The notes: generated from the sequence alone by a model not told the origin. 64,000 nt of DNA from [Pasteurella] mairii (GCA_900454475.1 UGSS01000002.1:310001-374000), one strand, 5' to 3'; positions 21,063-31,777 are shown, counted from the first letter of the stretch. Numbers and translations are program-made.

Positions 21063-22055
21063 ATGAAAAAAACGGTTTTAAGCGCCATTGCATTAGCGGT
21101 CGGTTTGGGCGTGGCATCAACAGCAGCACAAGCGGCAAACCGTATTGGTGTAACCATTTACAAATATGATGACAATTTTATGGCGTTAATGCGTCAAGAG
21201 ATTGAAAAAGAAGCGAAGCAGCTTAATGATATAGAACTGTTAATGAATGACTCTCAAAATGCGCAGTCTATTCAAAATGACCAAGTAGACGTGCTGTTAT
21301 CTAAAGGGGTGAAAGCCTTAGCGATTAACTTAGTGGATCCGGGTTCGCCGAAAACCATTATTGATAAAGCGAAAGCTGACGATGTTCCAATCGTGTTTTT
21401 CAATAAAGATCCGGGGGCGAAAGCTATTGCCAGCTATGACAAAGCCTATTATGTGGGAACGGATCCGAAAGAATCGGGTTTAATTCAAGGGGCGTTAATC
21501 GCTAAACATTGGAAAGCCAATCCGGCGTATGACCTAAACAAAGATGGAAAAATTCAATATGTGTTATTGAAAGGCGAACCGGGTCACCCAGATGCAGAAG
21601 CGCGTACGAAATACGTGATTGAAGAATTGACTACGCAAGGTATTGAAACGGAACAATTATTTATTGATACCGGAATGTGGGATGCGGCAATGGCGAAAGA
21701 TAAAACTGACGCTTGGTTATCCAGCTCAAAAGCCAACGATATTGAGATGATTATTTCAAATAACGACGGTATGGCAATGGGCGCGTTAGAGGCAGTAAAA
21801 GCACATGGTAAAAAATTACCAATTTTCGGTGTGGATGCCCTTCCTGAAGTATTACAACTTATCCAAAAAGGGGATATTACCGGAACCGTATTAAATGACG
21901 GCGTGAACCAAGGTAAGGCGGTGGTGCAATTAGCTAATAATTTGGCTGCGGAAAAACCAGCAACCGAAGGTACGCAATGGCAAATTAAAGATCGCGTTGT
22001 ACGCATTCCTTATGTGGGTGTAGATAAAGAAAATTTAAGTGAATTTTTAAAATAA
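21063..22055 (+). CDS. mglB: D-galactose-binding periplasmic protein
   Basis: Periplasmic receptor of the Mgl ABC transporter, 330 residues, with a clear signal peptide ending in AQA. The mature protein begins [16 protein letters not shown] and carries the calcium-site-like [11 protein letters not shown], as in E. coli MglB. A hairpin follows it, then mglA and mglC. GGAG precedes the ATG. Confidence 0.97.
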   Translation: MKKTVLSAIALAVGLGVASTAAQAANRIGVTIYKYDDNFMALMRQEIEKEAKQLNDIELLMNDSQNAQSIQNDQVDVLLSKGVKALAINLVDPGSPKTIIDKAKADDVPIVFFNKDPGAKAIASYDKAYYVGTDPKESGLIQGALIAKHWKANPAYDLNKDGKIQYVLLKGEPGHPDAEARTKYVIEELTTQGIETEQLFIDTGMWDAAMAKDKTDAWLSSSKANDIEMIISNNDGMAMGALEAVKAHGKKLPIFGVDALPEVLQLIQKGDITGTVLNDGVNQGKAVVQLANNLAAEKPATEGTQWQIKDRVVRIPYVGVDKENLSEFLK

Positions 22056-22105
22056 TGATGTAAAGCGTTGTGGCGATATTTGCTGCAAGGCAAGCTCATG
22101 TTGTT

Positions 22106-22128
22106 AGGGGAGATCTGTCTCCCCTTTT
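22106..22128 (+). terminator. hairpin between mglB and mglA
   Basis: AGGGGAGA and TCTCCCCT form an 8-bp stem with a 4-base loop, followed by TTTT. Position inside an operon suggests partial termination or protection of the mglB message, so that the binding protein is made in excess over the ATPase and permease. Confidence 0.75.
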
Positions 22129-22143
22129 ATATAGAGGTTGGAT

Positions 22144-23664
22144 ATGACAGTTCCTACTCAAAATCAAGATAGCCAAGTGCTACTTACCATGACGAATGTC
22201 AGCAAATCCTTTCCCGGTGTTAAAGCGCTGGATAATGCCAATTTGACAGTGCGCTCACATTCCGTACACGCCTTGATGGGCGAAAACGGTGCAGGAAAAT
22301 CCACGTTGCTAAAATGCCTATTTGGGATTTACGCCAAAGATGAGGGTGAAATTCTCTTTTTAGGCAAACCGGTTAATTTTAAAACATCAAAAGAAGCCTT
22401 GGAAAATGGGATTTCCATGGTACACCAAGAATTAAACCTCGTGCGCCAACGCAACGTCATGGATAATTTGTGGCTTGGGCGCTATCCGCTCAAAGGGATG
22501 TTTGTCGATCACGGGAAAATGTATCAAGACACCAAAGCGATTTTTAACGAATTGGATATTGATATTGATCCGCGTGAAAAGGTCGCCAATTTATCCGTTT
22601 CACAAATGCAAATGATCGAAATTGCCAAAGCCTTTTCCTACAACGCCAAAATTGTGATCATGGATGAGCCGACGTCTTCTTTATCAGAAAAAGAAGTAGA
22701 ACATCTATTTAAGATTATCGCCAAGCTAAAAGAGCGTGGCTGCGGCATTATTTATATCTCACATAAAATGGATGAAATTTTCAAAATCTGCGATGAAATT
22801 ACCATTTTGCGCGACGGTAAATGGATTAATACCGTGCCGGTGAAAGGGACGACAATGGAAAGCATTGTGGCGATGATGGTTGGGCGCGAATTAACGCAAC
22901 GATTCCCAGAAAAAACCAACACGCCAAAAGAAGTGATCTTAACTGTTGAAAATTTGACCGCACTTAATCAGCCCTCTATTCAAGATGTCAGCTTCGAATT
23001 ACGCAAAGGCGAAATTCTTGGTGTGGCGGGATTGGTTGGTGCCAAACGGACGGATATTGTAGAAACCATTTTCGGTATTCGTGAACGCAAAAGTGGCGAA
23101 ATCACCTTAAACGGAAAAACAATGCGAAATCGCACCGCACTTGAAGCGATCAATAATGGTTTTGCCCTCGTGACGGAAGAACGCCGCTCTACTGGCATTT
23201 ACGCCAACTTAAGTATTGAGTTCAACTCATTGATTTCTAACATGAAATCCTATCTCGGCAAATTAGGTTTTTTAAGCAGCAGTAAAATGAAAAGTGATAC
23301 GCAATGGGTGATTGATGCGATGAATGTCAAAACGCCATCACACAAAACCACGATTGGATCACTTTCTGGTGGTAACCAACAAAAAGTGGTGATTGGACGC
23401 TGGCTATTAACTCAACCGGACATTTTGATGCTTGATGAGCCAACGCGAGGTATTGATATCGGCGCTAAATTTGAAATCTATCAATTGATTATGCAACTTG
23501 CCAAAAAAGATAAAGGCATCATTATGATTTCCTCGGAAATGCCCGAATTATTAGGGGTAACTGACCGAATTTTAGTGATGAGCAACGGGCGTGTCGCCGG
23601 TATTGTTGAAACCGCTAAAACCTCACAGGAAGAAATTTTGCAACTCGCCGCAAAATATTTATAA
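22144..23664 (+). CDS. mglA: galactose/methyl-galactoside ABC transporter ATPase
   Basis: A double-cassette sugar ATPase of 506 residues. The first Walker A is GENGAGKST, with signature LSVSQMQ and Walker [10 protein letters not shown]; the second half has the degenerate Walker [10 protein letters not shown] usual for this family and a full LSGGNQQK signature with [13 protein letters not shown] opens the frame six bases earlier, but the ATG at 22,144 fits MglA better. Confidence 0.97.
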   Translation: MTVPTQNQDSQVLLTMTNVSKSFPGVKALDNANLTVRSHSVHALMGENGAGKSTLLKCLFGIYAKDEGEILFLGKPVNFKTSKEALENGISMVHQELNLVRQRNVMDNLWLGRYPLKGMFVDHGKMYQDTKAIFNELDIDIDPREKVANLSVSQMQMIEIAKAFSYNAKIVIMDEPTSSLSEKEVEHLFKIIAKLKERGCGIIYISHKMDEIFKICDEITILRDGKWINTVPVKGTTMESIVAMMVGRELTQRFPEKTNTPKEVILTVENLTALNQPSIQDVSFELRKGEILGVAGLVGAKRTDIVETIFGIRERKSGEITLNGKTMRNRTALEAINNGFALVTEERRSTGIYANLSIEFNSLISNMKSYLGKLGFLSSSKMKSDTQWVIDAMNVKTPSHKTTIGSLSGGNQQKVVIGRWLLTQPDILMLDEPTRGIDIGAKFEIYQLIMQLAKKDKGIIMISSEMPELLGVTDRILVMSNGRVAGIVETAKTSQEEILQLAAKYL

Positions 23665-23684
23665 GTTGAAAAAGGAAAAGTATT

Positions 23685-24695
23685 ATGTCAGCTTTAAAAC
23701 AAAACAAATCCCTAGATTTCCTGAAACAAAATGCAATTTACTTTGTATTGCTGATTTTGTTGGGCATCATTATCCTGCAAGATCCGAGCTTTTTAAGTTT
23801 GCGCAATTTTAGTAATATCCTCAATCAATCTTCTGTACGCTTAATCATTGCCCTTGGCGTTGCCGGACTTTTGGTTACTCAAGGAACCGACCTATCCGCC
23901 GGTCGCCAAGTGGGGCTAGCGGCGGTCGTTTCTGCGACCATGTTGCAAGCGATGGATAACGCCAACCGCGTCTTTCCAAATTTAAGTGAAATTCCGATTC
24001 CGGTAGTGATCTTAACGGTTTGTGCGGTGGGGGCTGTGATCGGGTTATTCAACGGATTAGTGATTGCCTATCTTAACGTAACGCCATTTATCGCCACAAT
24101 GGGAACCATGATCATTGTGTACGGGATCAACTCGTTGTACTATGATGCGGTCGGATCTTCACCAATCGCCGGCTTTAGCGATAATTTTTCTACTTTTGCT
24201 CAAGGATTTTTTAATTTAGGCGCCTTTAAACTGTCGTATATCACCATTTACGCCACTCTTGCCGCCTTACTTGTTTGGATTATGTGGAACAAAACCCGCT
24301 TCGGTAAAAATATTTTTGCTATCGGCGGTAACCCGGAAGCGGCTCGCGTATCGGGCGTTAACGTGACGCGCAACCTTGCGGTGATTTATATGATTGCCGG
24401 TATTTTTTACGCCTTTGGCGGGATGTTGGAAGCCGGACGTATTGGTAGTGCCACCAATAACTTAGGTTTTATGTATGAAATGGACGCAATTGCTGCCTGC
24501 GTGGTCGGCGGTGTTTCTTTCGCCGGTGGCGTTGGTACGGTTATCGGCGTGGTTACCGGCGTGTTAATCTTTACCGTCATCAACTACGGGTTGACCTATA
24601 TCGGTGTTAACCCATATTGGCAATATATCATCAAAGGTGGCATCATCATCTTCGCTGTTGCCATTGACTCCTTAAAATACGCGAAGAAAAAATAA
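23685..24695 (+). CDS. mglC: galactose/methyl-galactoside ABC permease
   Basis: A 336-residue inner-membrane permease of the sugar (RbsC/MglC) type with about eight to ten hydrophobic segments. The GTDLSAGRQVGLAAV segment and the EAA-like GGNPEAARVSGVNV cytoplasmic loop that contacts MglA are present. An AAAGGA ribosome site precedes the ATG. Last gene of mglBAC. Confidence 0.97.
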   Translation: MSALKQNKSLDFLKQNAIYFVLLILLGIIILQDPSFLSLRNFSNILNQSSVRLIIALGVAGLLVTQGTDLSAGRQVGLAAVVSATMLQAMDNANRVFPNLSEIPIPVVILTVCAVGAVIGLFNGLVIAYLNVTPFIATMGTMIIVYGINSLYYDAVGSSPIAGFSDNFSTFAQGFFNLGAFKLSYITIYATLAALLVWIMWNKTRFGKNIFAIGGNPEAARVSGVNVTRNLAVIYMIAGIFYAFGGMLEAGRIGSATNNLGFMYEMDAIAACVVGGVSFAGGVGTVIGVVTGVLIFTVINYGLTYIGVNPYWQYIIKGGIIIFAVAIDSLKYAKKK

Positions 24696-24716
24696 TCGTG
24701 TGTTTCTTGCTTTTCC

Positions 24717-24755
24717 AGCCGGCGTGCGTTTTTTATTCGCGCCGGCTTATTATTT
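24717..24755 (+). terminator. intrinsic terminator after mglC
   Basis: AGCCGGCGTGCG pairs with CGCGCCGGCT (one mismatch region) across a T-rich loop, followed by TATTATTTT. Confidence 0.8.
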
Positions 24756-24949
24756 TCTTAAAATTTTTATCTTCTCACCTATTTCTCATGGGAGGCGCAC
24801 ACGAGAACAAATGCGAAAAGTGCGGTACTTTTTCCATCAATTTGCTAAGAAGTAGCGGGAGTGATAATAAGGGACACACGCTATGTTCGTAAAAAACGGG
24901 GCTGCGTTAATGATAACCTCTGCTGCAAAATACAATGGAAAATGCTGCT

Positions 24950-25843
24950 TTATCCCCGCGGGTGATAGCGTTCGTGTAGGTGCTTTAAGCGTTCTTTGGC
25001 GACGTGGGTGTAAATTTGGGTGGTAGAAAGATCGCTATGCCCAAGTAACATTTGTACTACGCGCAAATCCGCGCCATGGTTAACTAGATGTGTGGCAAAG
25101 GCATGGCGTAGAACGTGCGGAGAAAGGCTGTCGCCATCAATGTCCGCTAAAATGGCATAATGTTTTATGCGGTGCCAAAAAGTTTGGCGGGTCATTTGGG
25201 TGCCTCGTCGGCTAGGAAATAAGACATCTGAACTTTGCCCGTTGAGCAGCATGGCGCGCCCGTATAAAACAAATTGACGTACCCAATAATTGGCTTCTTC
25301 GCCCATGGGTACGATCCGTTCCTTGTTTCCTTTACCAATGACCCGTACTACGCCTTGCGACACATTGAGGCTGTCGATAGTCAGCGAAACCAATTCGGTG
25401 ACCCGTAATCCCGTGGCGTATAGTAATTCCAACATCGCTTTATCGCGCAATTCCAGCGGATCGTCTACCGCCGGCGTATTTAACAAATCGCTGACTTGTT
25501 GTTCGGTTAAATATTTGGGCAGGCGGTTTGGCAGTTTTGGCGAACTGAGTAGTGCGCTTGGATCGTCGCTGCGGTATTTTTCCCGATATAAATATTGGAA
25601 AAGCTGGCGCAGCGCACTTAGCATTCGTGCAGTGCTGGTGGCTTTATAGCCCTGTTCTAAACGATCGCCTAAAAACGATTGTAAATCCAAGGGTTCAAGG
25701 TTAATTAAGGTGAGTTGATGTTGCGCCAACCATTGACAAAGTGCGGTCAAATCTAAGCGATAAGATTGCACGGTATTTTCCGATAACCCTTTTTCTAACC
25801 ACAGTTCGTTAAGAAATAAGTCAATTAAGCTAAGATCTTTCAT
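24950..25843 (-). CDS. xerD: site-specific tyrosine recombinase XerD
   Basis: With XerC, resolves chromosome dimers at dif near division. A 297-residue tyrosine recombinase: N-terminal SAM-like domain with ENTVQSYRLDL, then the catalytic domain with ATGLRVTELV (Arg I), GKGNKERIVPM (Lys), HVLRHAFATHL (His/Arg II), LLGHSDLSTTQIYTHV (His III and the Tyr nucleophile). Length and ending HERYHPRG are typical of XerD. It follows the MFS gene and proC on the same strand. Confidence 0.96.
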   Translation of the reverse strand: MKDLSLIDLFLNELWLEKGLSENTVQSYRLDLTALCQWLAQHQLTLINLEPLDLQSFLGDRLEQGYKATSTARMLSALRQLFQYLYREKYRSDDPSALLSSPKLPNRLPKYLTEQQVSDLLNTPAVDDPLELRDKAMLELLYATGLRVTELVSLTIDSLNVSQGVVRVIGKGNKERIVPMGEEANYWVRQFVLYGRAMLLNGQSSDVLFPSRRGTQMTRQTFWHRIKHYAILADIDGDSLSPHVLRHAFATHLVNHGADLRVVQMLLGHSDLSTTQIYTHVAKERLKHLHERYHPRG

Positions 25844-25854
25844 GGTGGATTTTC

Positions 25855-27021
25855 CTACTCGTTTACGCGTTTAAGCAACAATGCCGAGACGTTGCGTGGT
25901 GTAAAAAAGAGGGCAAGTAGCGCAAAAAACGCCATTGCAACAAACATTAACGTCGGTGAAATTGGATATAACACGCCGGATAAGGCGGTCGTTAAGGCAA
26001 TGGCGCCACAGCTTGAAATACCACTGTATAAGCCTTGTAATCTTGCTATGTGGGGTTGCGGTTGTGTTGTGATATAGCGCACCATCGCATAATGACTGAC
26101 TGCATATGTTAGGCTGTGGAACGTTTGGGTAAAGGCGATTAAGGCAAGATTGTCGGTGCTGCTAATTAATAACCAACGTACTACGGAGGCGCCGGCGGAC
26201 AGATAAAATAGCGTGCTGACGCTCCACGTTTTGAATAATCGGGTGGAGAAGAAAAAGAGTAAAATTTCCGCTACCACACTGAGCCCCAATAAGATACTGG
26301 TGGTTTGAACTGAAATGCCAATGCTAGTCCAATAAAGTACGCTGTAAACATAATAGGCGGCGTGGGAGCCTTGAATGAGCGAGATGGCGATCAATAAACG
26401 TAATGTGGTTTTGTTTTGTAATAACTGAATGAAAGTAGGCGAATTTTCGACCGCGCTTTCTTGATCATCAAGTGGCATTTGGCGTGGCGAGTTCATTTGT
26501 AACAAAGAATAGAGCAATAAAAGTGCGGTCAAAATAATGACAATATATTGCTCGCCGATAACGCCGATAACGTAGCCAAATCCGGTGACGCCAACTACAA
26601 AGGCGATAGAACCGATTAAGCGGGCTTTTCCGTAATCCAAATGAATTTGCTGTTGCCACGTACTGGCGAGGGTATCGCTAATAGGGATACCGGCAGAGTT
26701 TACCATAGCAAACAGCCAAATAGTTATGCACAGTAACCAAAAGCTTTCAGCAACAAAACTCATCACGAAACAAATAGCGAAACTTGCCCATGCTAAATAG
26801 CGCAAGGCGTTGATTAATTGCGCAGCGCGTTTGACTAAAGAGGAAAACCAAACTCCGCCAAGAAAGCGAAATAAATAGGAGATAGCCAGTATAAATCCGA
26901 TGGTTTCTGCGCCATAGGATTGAGATCTTAACCACACCGGAAAAAAAGGTATGAATACACCATAGGCGCAAAAATAGCCAAAAAAGCTGAGTGCCATCCA
27001 GTTAAACGCTGATATTTTCAT
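25855..27021 (-). CDS. MFS transporter, HcaT-like
   Basis: A 388-residue, 12-helix major facilitator resembling HcaT, annotated in E. coli as a probable 3-phenylpropionate transporter. The N-terminus FGYFCAYGVFIPFFPVWL and the ETIGFILAISYLFR segment are characteristic. The substrate here is unknown; no aromatic catabolism genes are nearby. It overlaps the proC stop by one base and sits 11 bases from xerD, suggesting one transcript proC-MFS-xerD. Confidence 0.82.
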   Translation of the reverse strand: MKISAFNWMALSFFGYFCAYGVFIPFFPVWLRSQSYGAETIGFILAISYLFRFLGGVWFSSLVKRAAQLINALRYLAWASFAICFVMSFVAESFWLLCITIWLFAMVNSAGIPISDTLASTWQQQIHLDYGKARLIGSIAFVVGVTGFGYVIGVIGEQYIVIILTALLLLYSLLQMNSPRQMPLDDQESAVENSPTFIQLLQNKTTLRLLIAISLIQGSHAAYYVYSVLYWTSIGISVQTTSILLGLSVVAEILLFFFSTRLFKTWSVSTLFYLSAGASVVRWLLISSTDNLALIAFTQTFHSLTYAVSHYAMVRYITTQPQPHIARLQGLYSGISSCGAIALTTALSGVLYPISPTLMFVAMAFFALLALFFTPRNVSALLLKRVNE

Positions 27022-27836
27022 TAGAATAAGGTTTCCATTTCTTGTGAACGGGCAACACAGGCTTGCATGGCTTGCTGTACTGTTTCCATCAATTCATGTT
27101 GTTGGAAAATATGGATCGCCGCGGCAGTGGTTCCGCCTTTAGAGGTCACATTTTGGCGCAAGGTTGCCAAATCCAATTGCGGATTTTCTATGACCATTTT
27201 TGCCGCGCCCAGTGCAGATTGTTGTACTAAGTGACGTGCAGTCGTTTCATCTAATTTCATGTCTAATAAGGCTTTTTGCATGGCTTCCATAAACAGGAAA
27301 AAATACGCGGGGCTGCTGCCCGAAGCGGCGGTGACCGCGTGCATTAGATCTTCATTTTCTACCCAGCAAGTTTCGCCCACGGCATTTAATAAATTTTCCG
27401 CCAGTTGCTTGTTTTCAGCAGAAACCGAGGCGGGCGCGTATAATCCCGCCATGCCACAAGAGACTAATGCCGGCGTATTTGGCATGACCCGCACGATTTG
27501 GTTGGCGGAGGGTAAAAGTGCGGTCAATCTTGACACAGAAATTGCCGCAGCAATGGAAATGACTAATTTAGCGGAAAAATCGACCGCACTTAAGGCGTGA
27601 CAAACTTGGGCGATCACCTGCGGTTTTACTGCAAGTAATACGACTTCGGCGCTCTCTACTGCCGCGATATTATCTTCCGCCACTTGTACGCCGCGTTGCG
27701 CGAATAAATCTCGTTTTTCATGGTTTGGATCACAAACGGTAATTTTATCGGCAGGGTAGTTCTGTTTTAATAATCCGAATACGATAGCTTGCGCCATATT
27801 TCCGCCGCCGATAAAAGTAATGCGTTTAGGTTGCAT
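27021..27836 (-). CDS. proC: pyrroline-5-carboxylate reductase
   Basis: Last step of proline synthesis, NADPH-dependent reduction of pyrroline-5-carboxylate. A 271-residue ProC with the Rossmann motif FIGGGNMAQAI, LLAVKPQV, VMPNTPALV and the C-terminal VTSKGGTTAAAI dimerisation/active-site segment. Confidence 0.97.
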   Translation of the reverse strand: MQPKRITFIGGGNMAQAIVFGLLKQNYPADKITVCDPNHEKRDLFAQRGVQVAEDNIAAVESAEVVLLAVKPQVIAQVCHALSAVDFSAKLVISIAAAISVSRLTALLPSANQIVRVMPNTPALVSCGMAGLYAPASVSAENKQLAENLLNAVGETCWVENEDLMHAVTAASGSSPAYFFLFMEAMQKALLDMKLDETTARHLVQQSALGAAKMVIENPQLDLATLRQNVTSKGGTTAAAIHIFQQHELMETVQQAMQACVARSQEMETLF

Positions 27837-27897
27837 ATTTTCACTCCCGAATAGGTTACAATAATGACATTGTACCGCATTCTTTTCAGGAGAGAAT

Positions 27898-28803
27898 ATG
27901 ATTTGGTTTAAAAATATTATGGCATATCGGTTGACGAAAAAATGGGAGTGGACAGATGAGCAGTTGCAAACACAATTGATGTCATGTCAATTTCACCCTT
28001 GCGGACAATCGGATATGCGCAAGTTTGGTTGGAAATCGCCTTTAAAAAACAGTGAGTTATTGTATTTTGCCAACAATAAGCAAATTTTATTAGTGGCGCA
28101 TAAAGAAGAAAAAATGCTGCCGGCGCAAGTGGTGAAACGTGAATTGGATCAGCGAATTGCTGAATTGGAAGCGAAAGAGAATCGCAAGTTGAAAAAAGTG
28201 GAAAAACAGGCGTTGAAAGAGGATGTGATTGCCACCTTGTTGTCGCGCGCCTTTAGTAAAGAACAACAAACCGCACTTTGGATTGATACAGAAAACCAAT
28301 TGGTTTATGTGGATGCGGCGTCGAGTAAACGCGCAGAAGAGGTATTGGGATTATTGCGCAAATCCTTGGGATCCTTGCCGGTTGTGCCTTTAGTATTTGC
28401 CAATGCGCCGAGTTTGGTGATGAGCGATTGGATTACGCACAACCATATGCCACAATGGCTAACCTTGTTGGAAGAAGCGGAATTGCGTGGCAGTCAGGAT
28501 AGCGCGGTCATTCGTTGTAAGCAGCAGGATGTGGAAAGTGAGGAAATGCTTTCGTTGTTGCAAGCGGGAAAATACATCAGTAAATTGGCGTTGGACTGGG
28601 ATGAGCATTTACGCTTTGTGTTGCAAGAAGATGGTACGCTGAAACGTTTAAAATTTGCTGATCAAATTCGTGAGCAAAATGAGGATATTTTAAAAGAAGA
28701 TGTGGCGCAACGTTTTGATGCGGATTTTATTTTAATGACCGGTATTTTGGCGAAACTTATCGATAATTTATTAGATGAGTTTGGCGACGAAAAAGCGCGG
28801 TGA
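27898..28803 (+). CDS. rdgC: recombination-associated protein RdgC
   Basis: A 301-residue nucleoid-associated protein that forms a ring on DNA and modulates RecA. The N-terminal MIWFKNIMAYRLTK matches the family start, and the C-terminal DADFILMTGILAKLIDNL is typical. CAGGAGAG precedes the ATG. It is divergent from proC. Confidence 0.95.
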   Translation: MIWFKNIMAYRLTKKWEWTDEQLQTQLMSCQFHPCGQSDMRKFGWKSPLKNSELLYFANNKQILLVAHKEEKMLPAQVVKRELDQRIAELEAKENRKLKKVEKQALKEDVIATLLSRAFSKEQQTALWIDTENQLVYVDAASSKRAEEVLGLLRKSLGSLPVVPLVFANAPSLVMSDWITHNHMPQWLTLLEEAELRGSQDSAVIRCKQQDVESEEMLSLLQAGKYISKLALDWDEHLRFVLQEDGTLKRLKFADQIREQNEDILKEDVAQRFDADFILMTGILAKLIDNLLDEFGDEKAR

Positions 28804-28831
28804 TAAATGTGGATAAATTTGTGTTCGCGAT

Positions 28832-28870
28832 AAAAATTCCCTCAGGGCGAGTGAATGAGGGAAATTTTTA
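28832..28870. terminator. bidirectional terminator between rdgC and the MliC-like gene
   Basis: AAAAATTCCCTCA pairs with TGAGGGAAATTTTT across an 11-base loop, giving T-runs on both strands. The right arm overlaps the stop codon of the minus-strand lipoprotein gene. Confidence 0.8.
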
Positions 28871-29254
28871 GTTTTGGATCACACATTGTTCGGCTAAGAC
28901 TTCGCCCAGCGCATTGCTTAACGTGCTGTATTCTTGATGTTCTTGCCATTGCCAATGAATATCGGTATATCGCATCCCGCTTTCGGAAATAGTTTGTACT
29001 AATTTGTGAGTGGCATTTTCAAAGGTAAGTGAAATTGACTTTAGGTTATTCTTTTTATGGTTAACCAAACTTCTTACTACGCGTACTTCTTTTTGATCTT
29101 TGCATAAATACAGATCCGCTTTTCCGGTTTGTACCGATTTGTCGATCGGCTTCGGTTTGACGACCGGCGGTTGTTTGATTTCAAGAGGTTCAATTTGAAC
29201 CCGGCACGCGCTAAGTACCAGCGCGGTGAGTAATAAAAATCCTAATCTAAACAT
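28868..29254 (-). CDS. lipoprotein with MliC-like lysozyme-inhibitor domain
   Basis: A 128-residue lipoprotein: signal peptide with lipobox VLSAC, a proline/lysine-rich linker, then a small beta domain beginning ADLYLCKDQKEVRVV and ending with a second Cys (EQCVIQN). The pattern matches MliC/PliC inhibitors of c-type lysozyme, which sit in the outer membrane and protect peptidoglycan. I see no sequence proof of lysozyme binding; assignment rests on the domain pattern. Confidence 0.65.
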   Translation of the reverse strand: MFRLGFLLLTALVLSACRVQIEPLEIKQPPVVKPKPIDKSVQTGKADLYLCKDQKEVRVVRSLVNHKKNNLKSISLTFENATHKLVQTISESGMRYTDIHWQWQEHQEYSTLSNALGEVLAEQCVIQN

Positions 29255-29298
29255 AAATCCCCTTATAACATGATTACAATGGTAACCAAAAGTAGAGA

Positions 29299-29325
29299 AA
29301 AGGTGGGATTATCCCCACCTTTTTA
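29299..29325. terminator. intrinsic terminator after oapA
   Basis: AAAGGTGGG and CCCACCTTT form a perfect stem around ATTATC-type loop bases, with T-runs on both sides. It ends just before the oapA stop and can serve the minus strand. Confidence 0.78.
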
Positions 29326-30639
29326 TTATTTTTTATATTGATAAGAACCATCTGCTTGACGAATAAAACGCGCACCGTTAGACAAGCGCAATTCGTTAAC
29401 GCGACCTTGGCTATTAAGTGATACTTGTACTTTATCGCCTGGTTTAAAGCTGCTTAAGCTATTACCGGCACCGTTCGCTTTGGTCATTGCATTGACATCG
29501 GAAATATTCAACTGGTTATCGCGAAATACTTGCATCAATGAAACGCCTTGCGGAATGGTTAAGGTTTTACTACCGACTGTCGCACTTTTTACGCGCTCTG
29601 CTGTAGCTTTACCTGTTGGTTTCGCTTCAACGACTGGGACGCTTTGGCTTTTTACTACCGGTTTCGCTTGAGTGATCTGTGCTTTCGGTTTTTCAGCTAC
29701 GGTTGTTTTTGCTTTTTCTATTGTTTTGGGGTTCTCTACGGTTGTCGTTTTCGGTTTTTCGACCACTTTTGGCGCTTCAATTGGTTTAACAGGTTCAACC
29801 GCTTTTGGTTTTTCTTCTGCCAATGCCGATTTCCCTGGCGCGACTGCGGTTAGCTGTTCTGATTGTGTGGCTATCGGTGCGCGAGTTTCTGTGGCTGTGT
29901 TATTTGTTGGCGCTGGGGTTAATACTGGATCTGTCGCGGTAACGCTTTCCGTTGAATTAGTGTTTTCAATTGATGTCGCCGAATTATTAATATTATCCAA
30001 TACATTATTTTCCACCGGCTGGCTTTGATTTAGGGGTTGGAATTGGGTTGGGATATTTTGGCTGTTTGCTTGTTCGAAGGCATTTACCGTATCGGAACTT
30101 GGTTTTAACCATTGCCAAATTAATAAAAGTAAAATGGCTAATAATAACACGATAAAAATGCGACGATATTTTGGTGGCAACACTTGTAAAACTGCCCAGT
30201 TCTCTGGATTTTTGATGTTGTTTGTTGGCGCTTGTGTTTGCGTTTGGGCAACAGGTGCCTCGCTTGTTTCTGGCTTTTCTAGCGTAATGTTTTCTTGTGT
30301 GCTAATTGGCGTCGCTGTGTTGTCGGCATGAATTGGCGCCACCTTTTCTGTAACTGCGTCGTTTTTGCTCACCATATCATGATTTATTGTTGGTTCATTT
30401 TGTTGGGCTACATTCACGCTTCCAAAAGTTGGCTCTTTGCGCACATGAAAAGGCGCTTCGCTTGGATTGCCTTTACGCGAGAAATTGCCTATAAATCCTT
30501 TTGCTTTGTTTAATAAAGAGGGTTCCGGCGTATGCGGTTTTTTGGGAGTAATAGGTTCCATTTGGTCAAATTCTAAATCCAATTCTTTTTGAGGATTATT
30601 TTGGTTACCGATTTCTGGTTTATTGTTTTCTGTTGTCAC
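29326..30639 (-). CDS. oapA: opacity-associated protein OapA
   Basis: A 437-residue envelope protein. Residues 1-150 are cytoplasmic and low-complexity; a membrane segment (FIVLLLAILLLLIWQWL) lies at about 162-178; a long proline/lysine/threonine-rich stretch with repeated EKPK- and VEKPK-like units follows; the C-terminal 85 residues form the OapA/LysM-like domain (LTIPQGVSLMQVFRDNQL onward). In H. influenzae OapA affects colony opacity and adherence; the YtfB relatives affect division. The usual partner oapB is not adjacent. Confidence 0.88.
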   Translation of the reverse strand: MTTENNKPEIGNQNNPQKELDLEFDQMEPITPKKPHTPEPSLLNKAKGFIGNFSRKGNPSEAPFHVRKEPTFGSVNVAQQNEPTINHDMVSKNDAVTEKVAPIHADNTATPISTQENITLEKPETSEAPVAQTQTQAPTNNIKNPENWAVLQVLPPKYRRIFIVLLLAILLLLIWQWLKPSSDTVNAFEQANSQNIPTQFQPLNQSQPVENNVLDNINNSATSIENTNSTESVTATDPVLTPAPTNNTATETRAPIATQSEQLTAVAPGKSALAEEKPKAVEPVKPIEAPKVVEKPKTTTVENPKTIEKAKTTVAEKPKAQITQAKPVVKSQSVPVVEAKPTGKATAERVKSATVGSKTLTIPQGVSLMQVFRDNQLNISDVNAMTKANGAGNSLSSFKPGDKVQVSLNSQGRVNELRLSNGARFIRQADGSYQYKK

Positions 30640-30730
30640 GGTGATTACCTTAATGCTAACGAGTAAAAAGAATGCACATGAGAAGTGCGGTCAATATTTT
30701 GTCTATTCTAAAGGATATTTAGCAAATTTC

Positions 30731-31744
30731 CTATGCTGTGTACAACGTTTTATTCGCTTCATGAGCAATTTCACGCGCCAGTTTTGGCACAAGATAACCC
30801 GAAGTGATGCTTTGTAATTTTTTGTAAATCTTTAATGCTTGCTCATCAGTTTGGTAAAAATGGCTGGCGCCTTCCACTTTATCCAGTAAATGCAAATAAT
30901 AAGGCAAGATGCCGATAGCAAATAATTTATCGCTAAGTTGCTTTAAAATATCCGCGTCATCATTAATGCCTTTCAACAAAACCGATTGATTTAACAAGGT
31001 GACATTGGCTTGTTTTAGTGTTTGCATGGCTTGCGCTAAACGCACATCAATTTCATTGGGGTGATTAATATGCGTGACCAAAATCATTTGCAGCCGACTT
31101 TCTGCCAGTAATTGACATAATGCGGGCGTAATACGCTGCGGAATGACAATTGGCAAGCGGGTATGTAGGCGTAAGCGTTGTAAGTGCGGTATATTTTCCA
31201 GCTGTTTTATGAGCCAATCCAACTCATGATCTTTTGCCATCAAGGGATCGCCACCGGAAAAAATTACTTCTTCAATTTCCTTATGTTGATGAATATAATT
31301 CAACGCTAAGCGCCAATTTTCTTTGTTGCCTTTGTTTTGTGCGTAAGGAAAATGACGGCGGAAACAGTAGCGACAATTGATGGCGCAACTGTTTTTTACC
31401 ATAAATAACAAACGGTTATGATATTTGTGCAAAATATTTGGCGCCACAGTATGCTGTTCATCTAAGGGATCTTTGCTAAATCCTTCCATGGTTAAAAATT
31501 CTTGTCGCGCGCTCATGGCTTGCAGGAAAAGCGGATCGTGCGGATTGCCTTTTTCCATTTTTTCCACAAAAGGCAGCGGCACGCGCAAAGGAAATAAACG
31601 ACGCGCCTCAATATCTTGTTGAAAGTCCGCTAAGGGCAATTCGAGGTAATTTAATAAGGTTCTTGGATCAGAAATCGCTGTTGCGAGCAAATCGGTCCAA
31701 TTTTGTTCTTCTCTAATCGGGATATTTTGGGTTAAAATACACAC
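30731..31744 (-). CDS. epmB: EF-P beta-lysylation protein (lysine 2,3-aminomutase family)
   Basis: Radical-SAM enzyme of 337 residues that makes (R)-beta-lysine for modification of EF-P. The [15 protein letters not shown] cluster motif (CxxxCxxC), [17 protein letters not shown] and [11 protein letters not shown] are present. The start is a GTG; no in-frame ATG lies just upstream. It is divergent from efp, its target, 33 bases away. EpmA, which attaches the lysine, is not in the window. Confidence 0.95.
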   Translation of the reverse strand: MCILTQNIPIREEQNWTDLLATAISDPRTLLNYLELPLADFQQDIEARRLFPLRVPLPFVEKMEKGNPHDPLFLQAMSARQEFLTMEGFSKDPLDEQHTVAPNILHKYHNRLLFMVKNSCAINCRYCFRRHFPYAQNKGNKENWRLALNYIHQHKEIEEVIFSGGDPLMAKDHELDWLIKQLENIPHLQRLRLHTRLPIVIPQRITPALCQLLAESRLQMILVTHINHPNEIDVRLAQAMQTLKQANVTLLNQSVLLKGINDDADILKQLSDKLFAIGILPYYLHLLDKVEGASHFYQTDEQALKIYKKLQSITSGYLVPKLAREIAHEANKTLYTA

Positions 31745-31777
31745 TTTTATAAAACATACTCTTATTTTGAGGATAAT

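Noticed and set aside
24789-24893. Short ORF with a CxxC motif (NKCEKCG) after mglC
   Set aside because: The second Cys comes from the uptake signal AAG TGC GGT read in frame; no ribosome site or homology.
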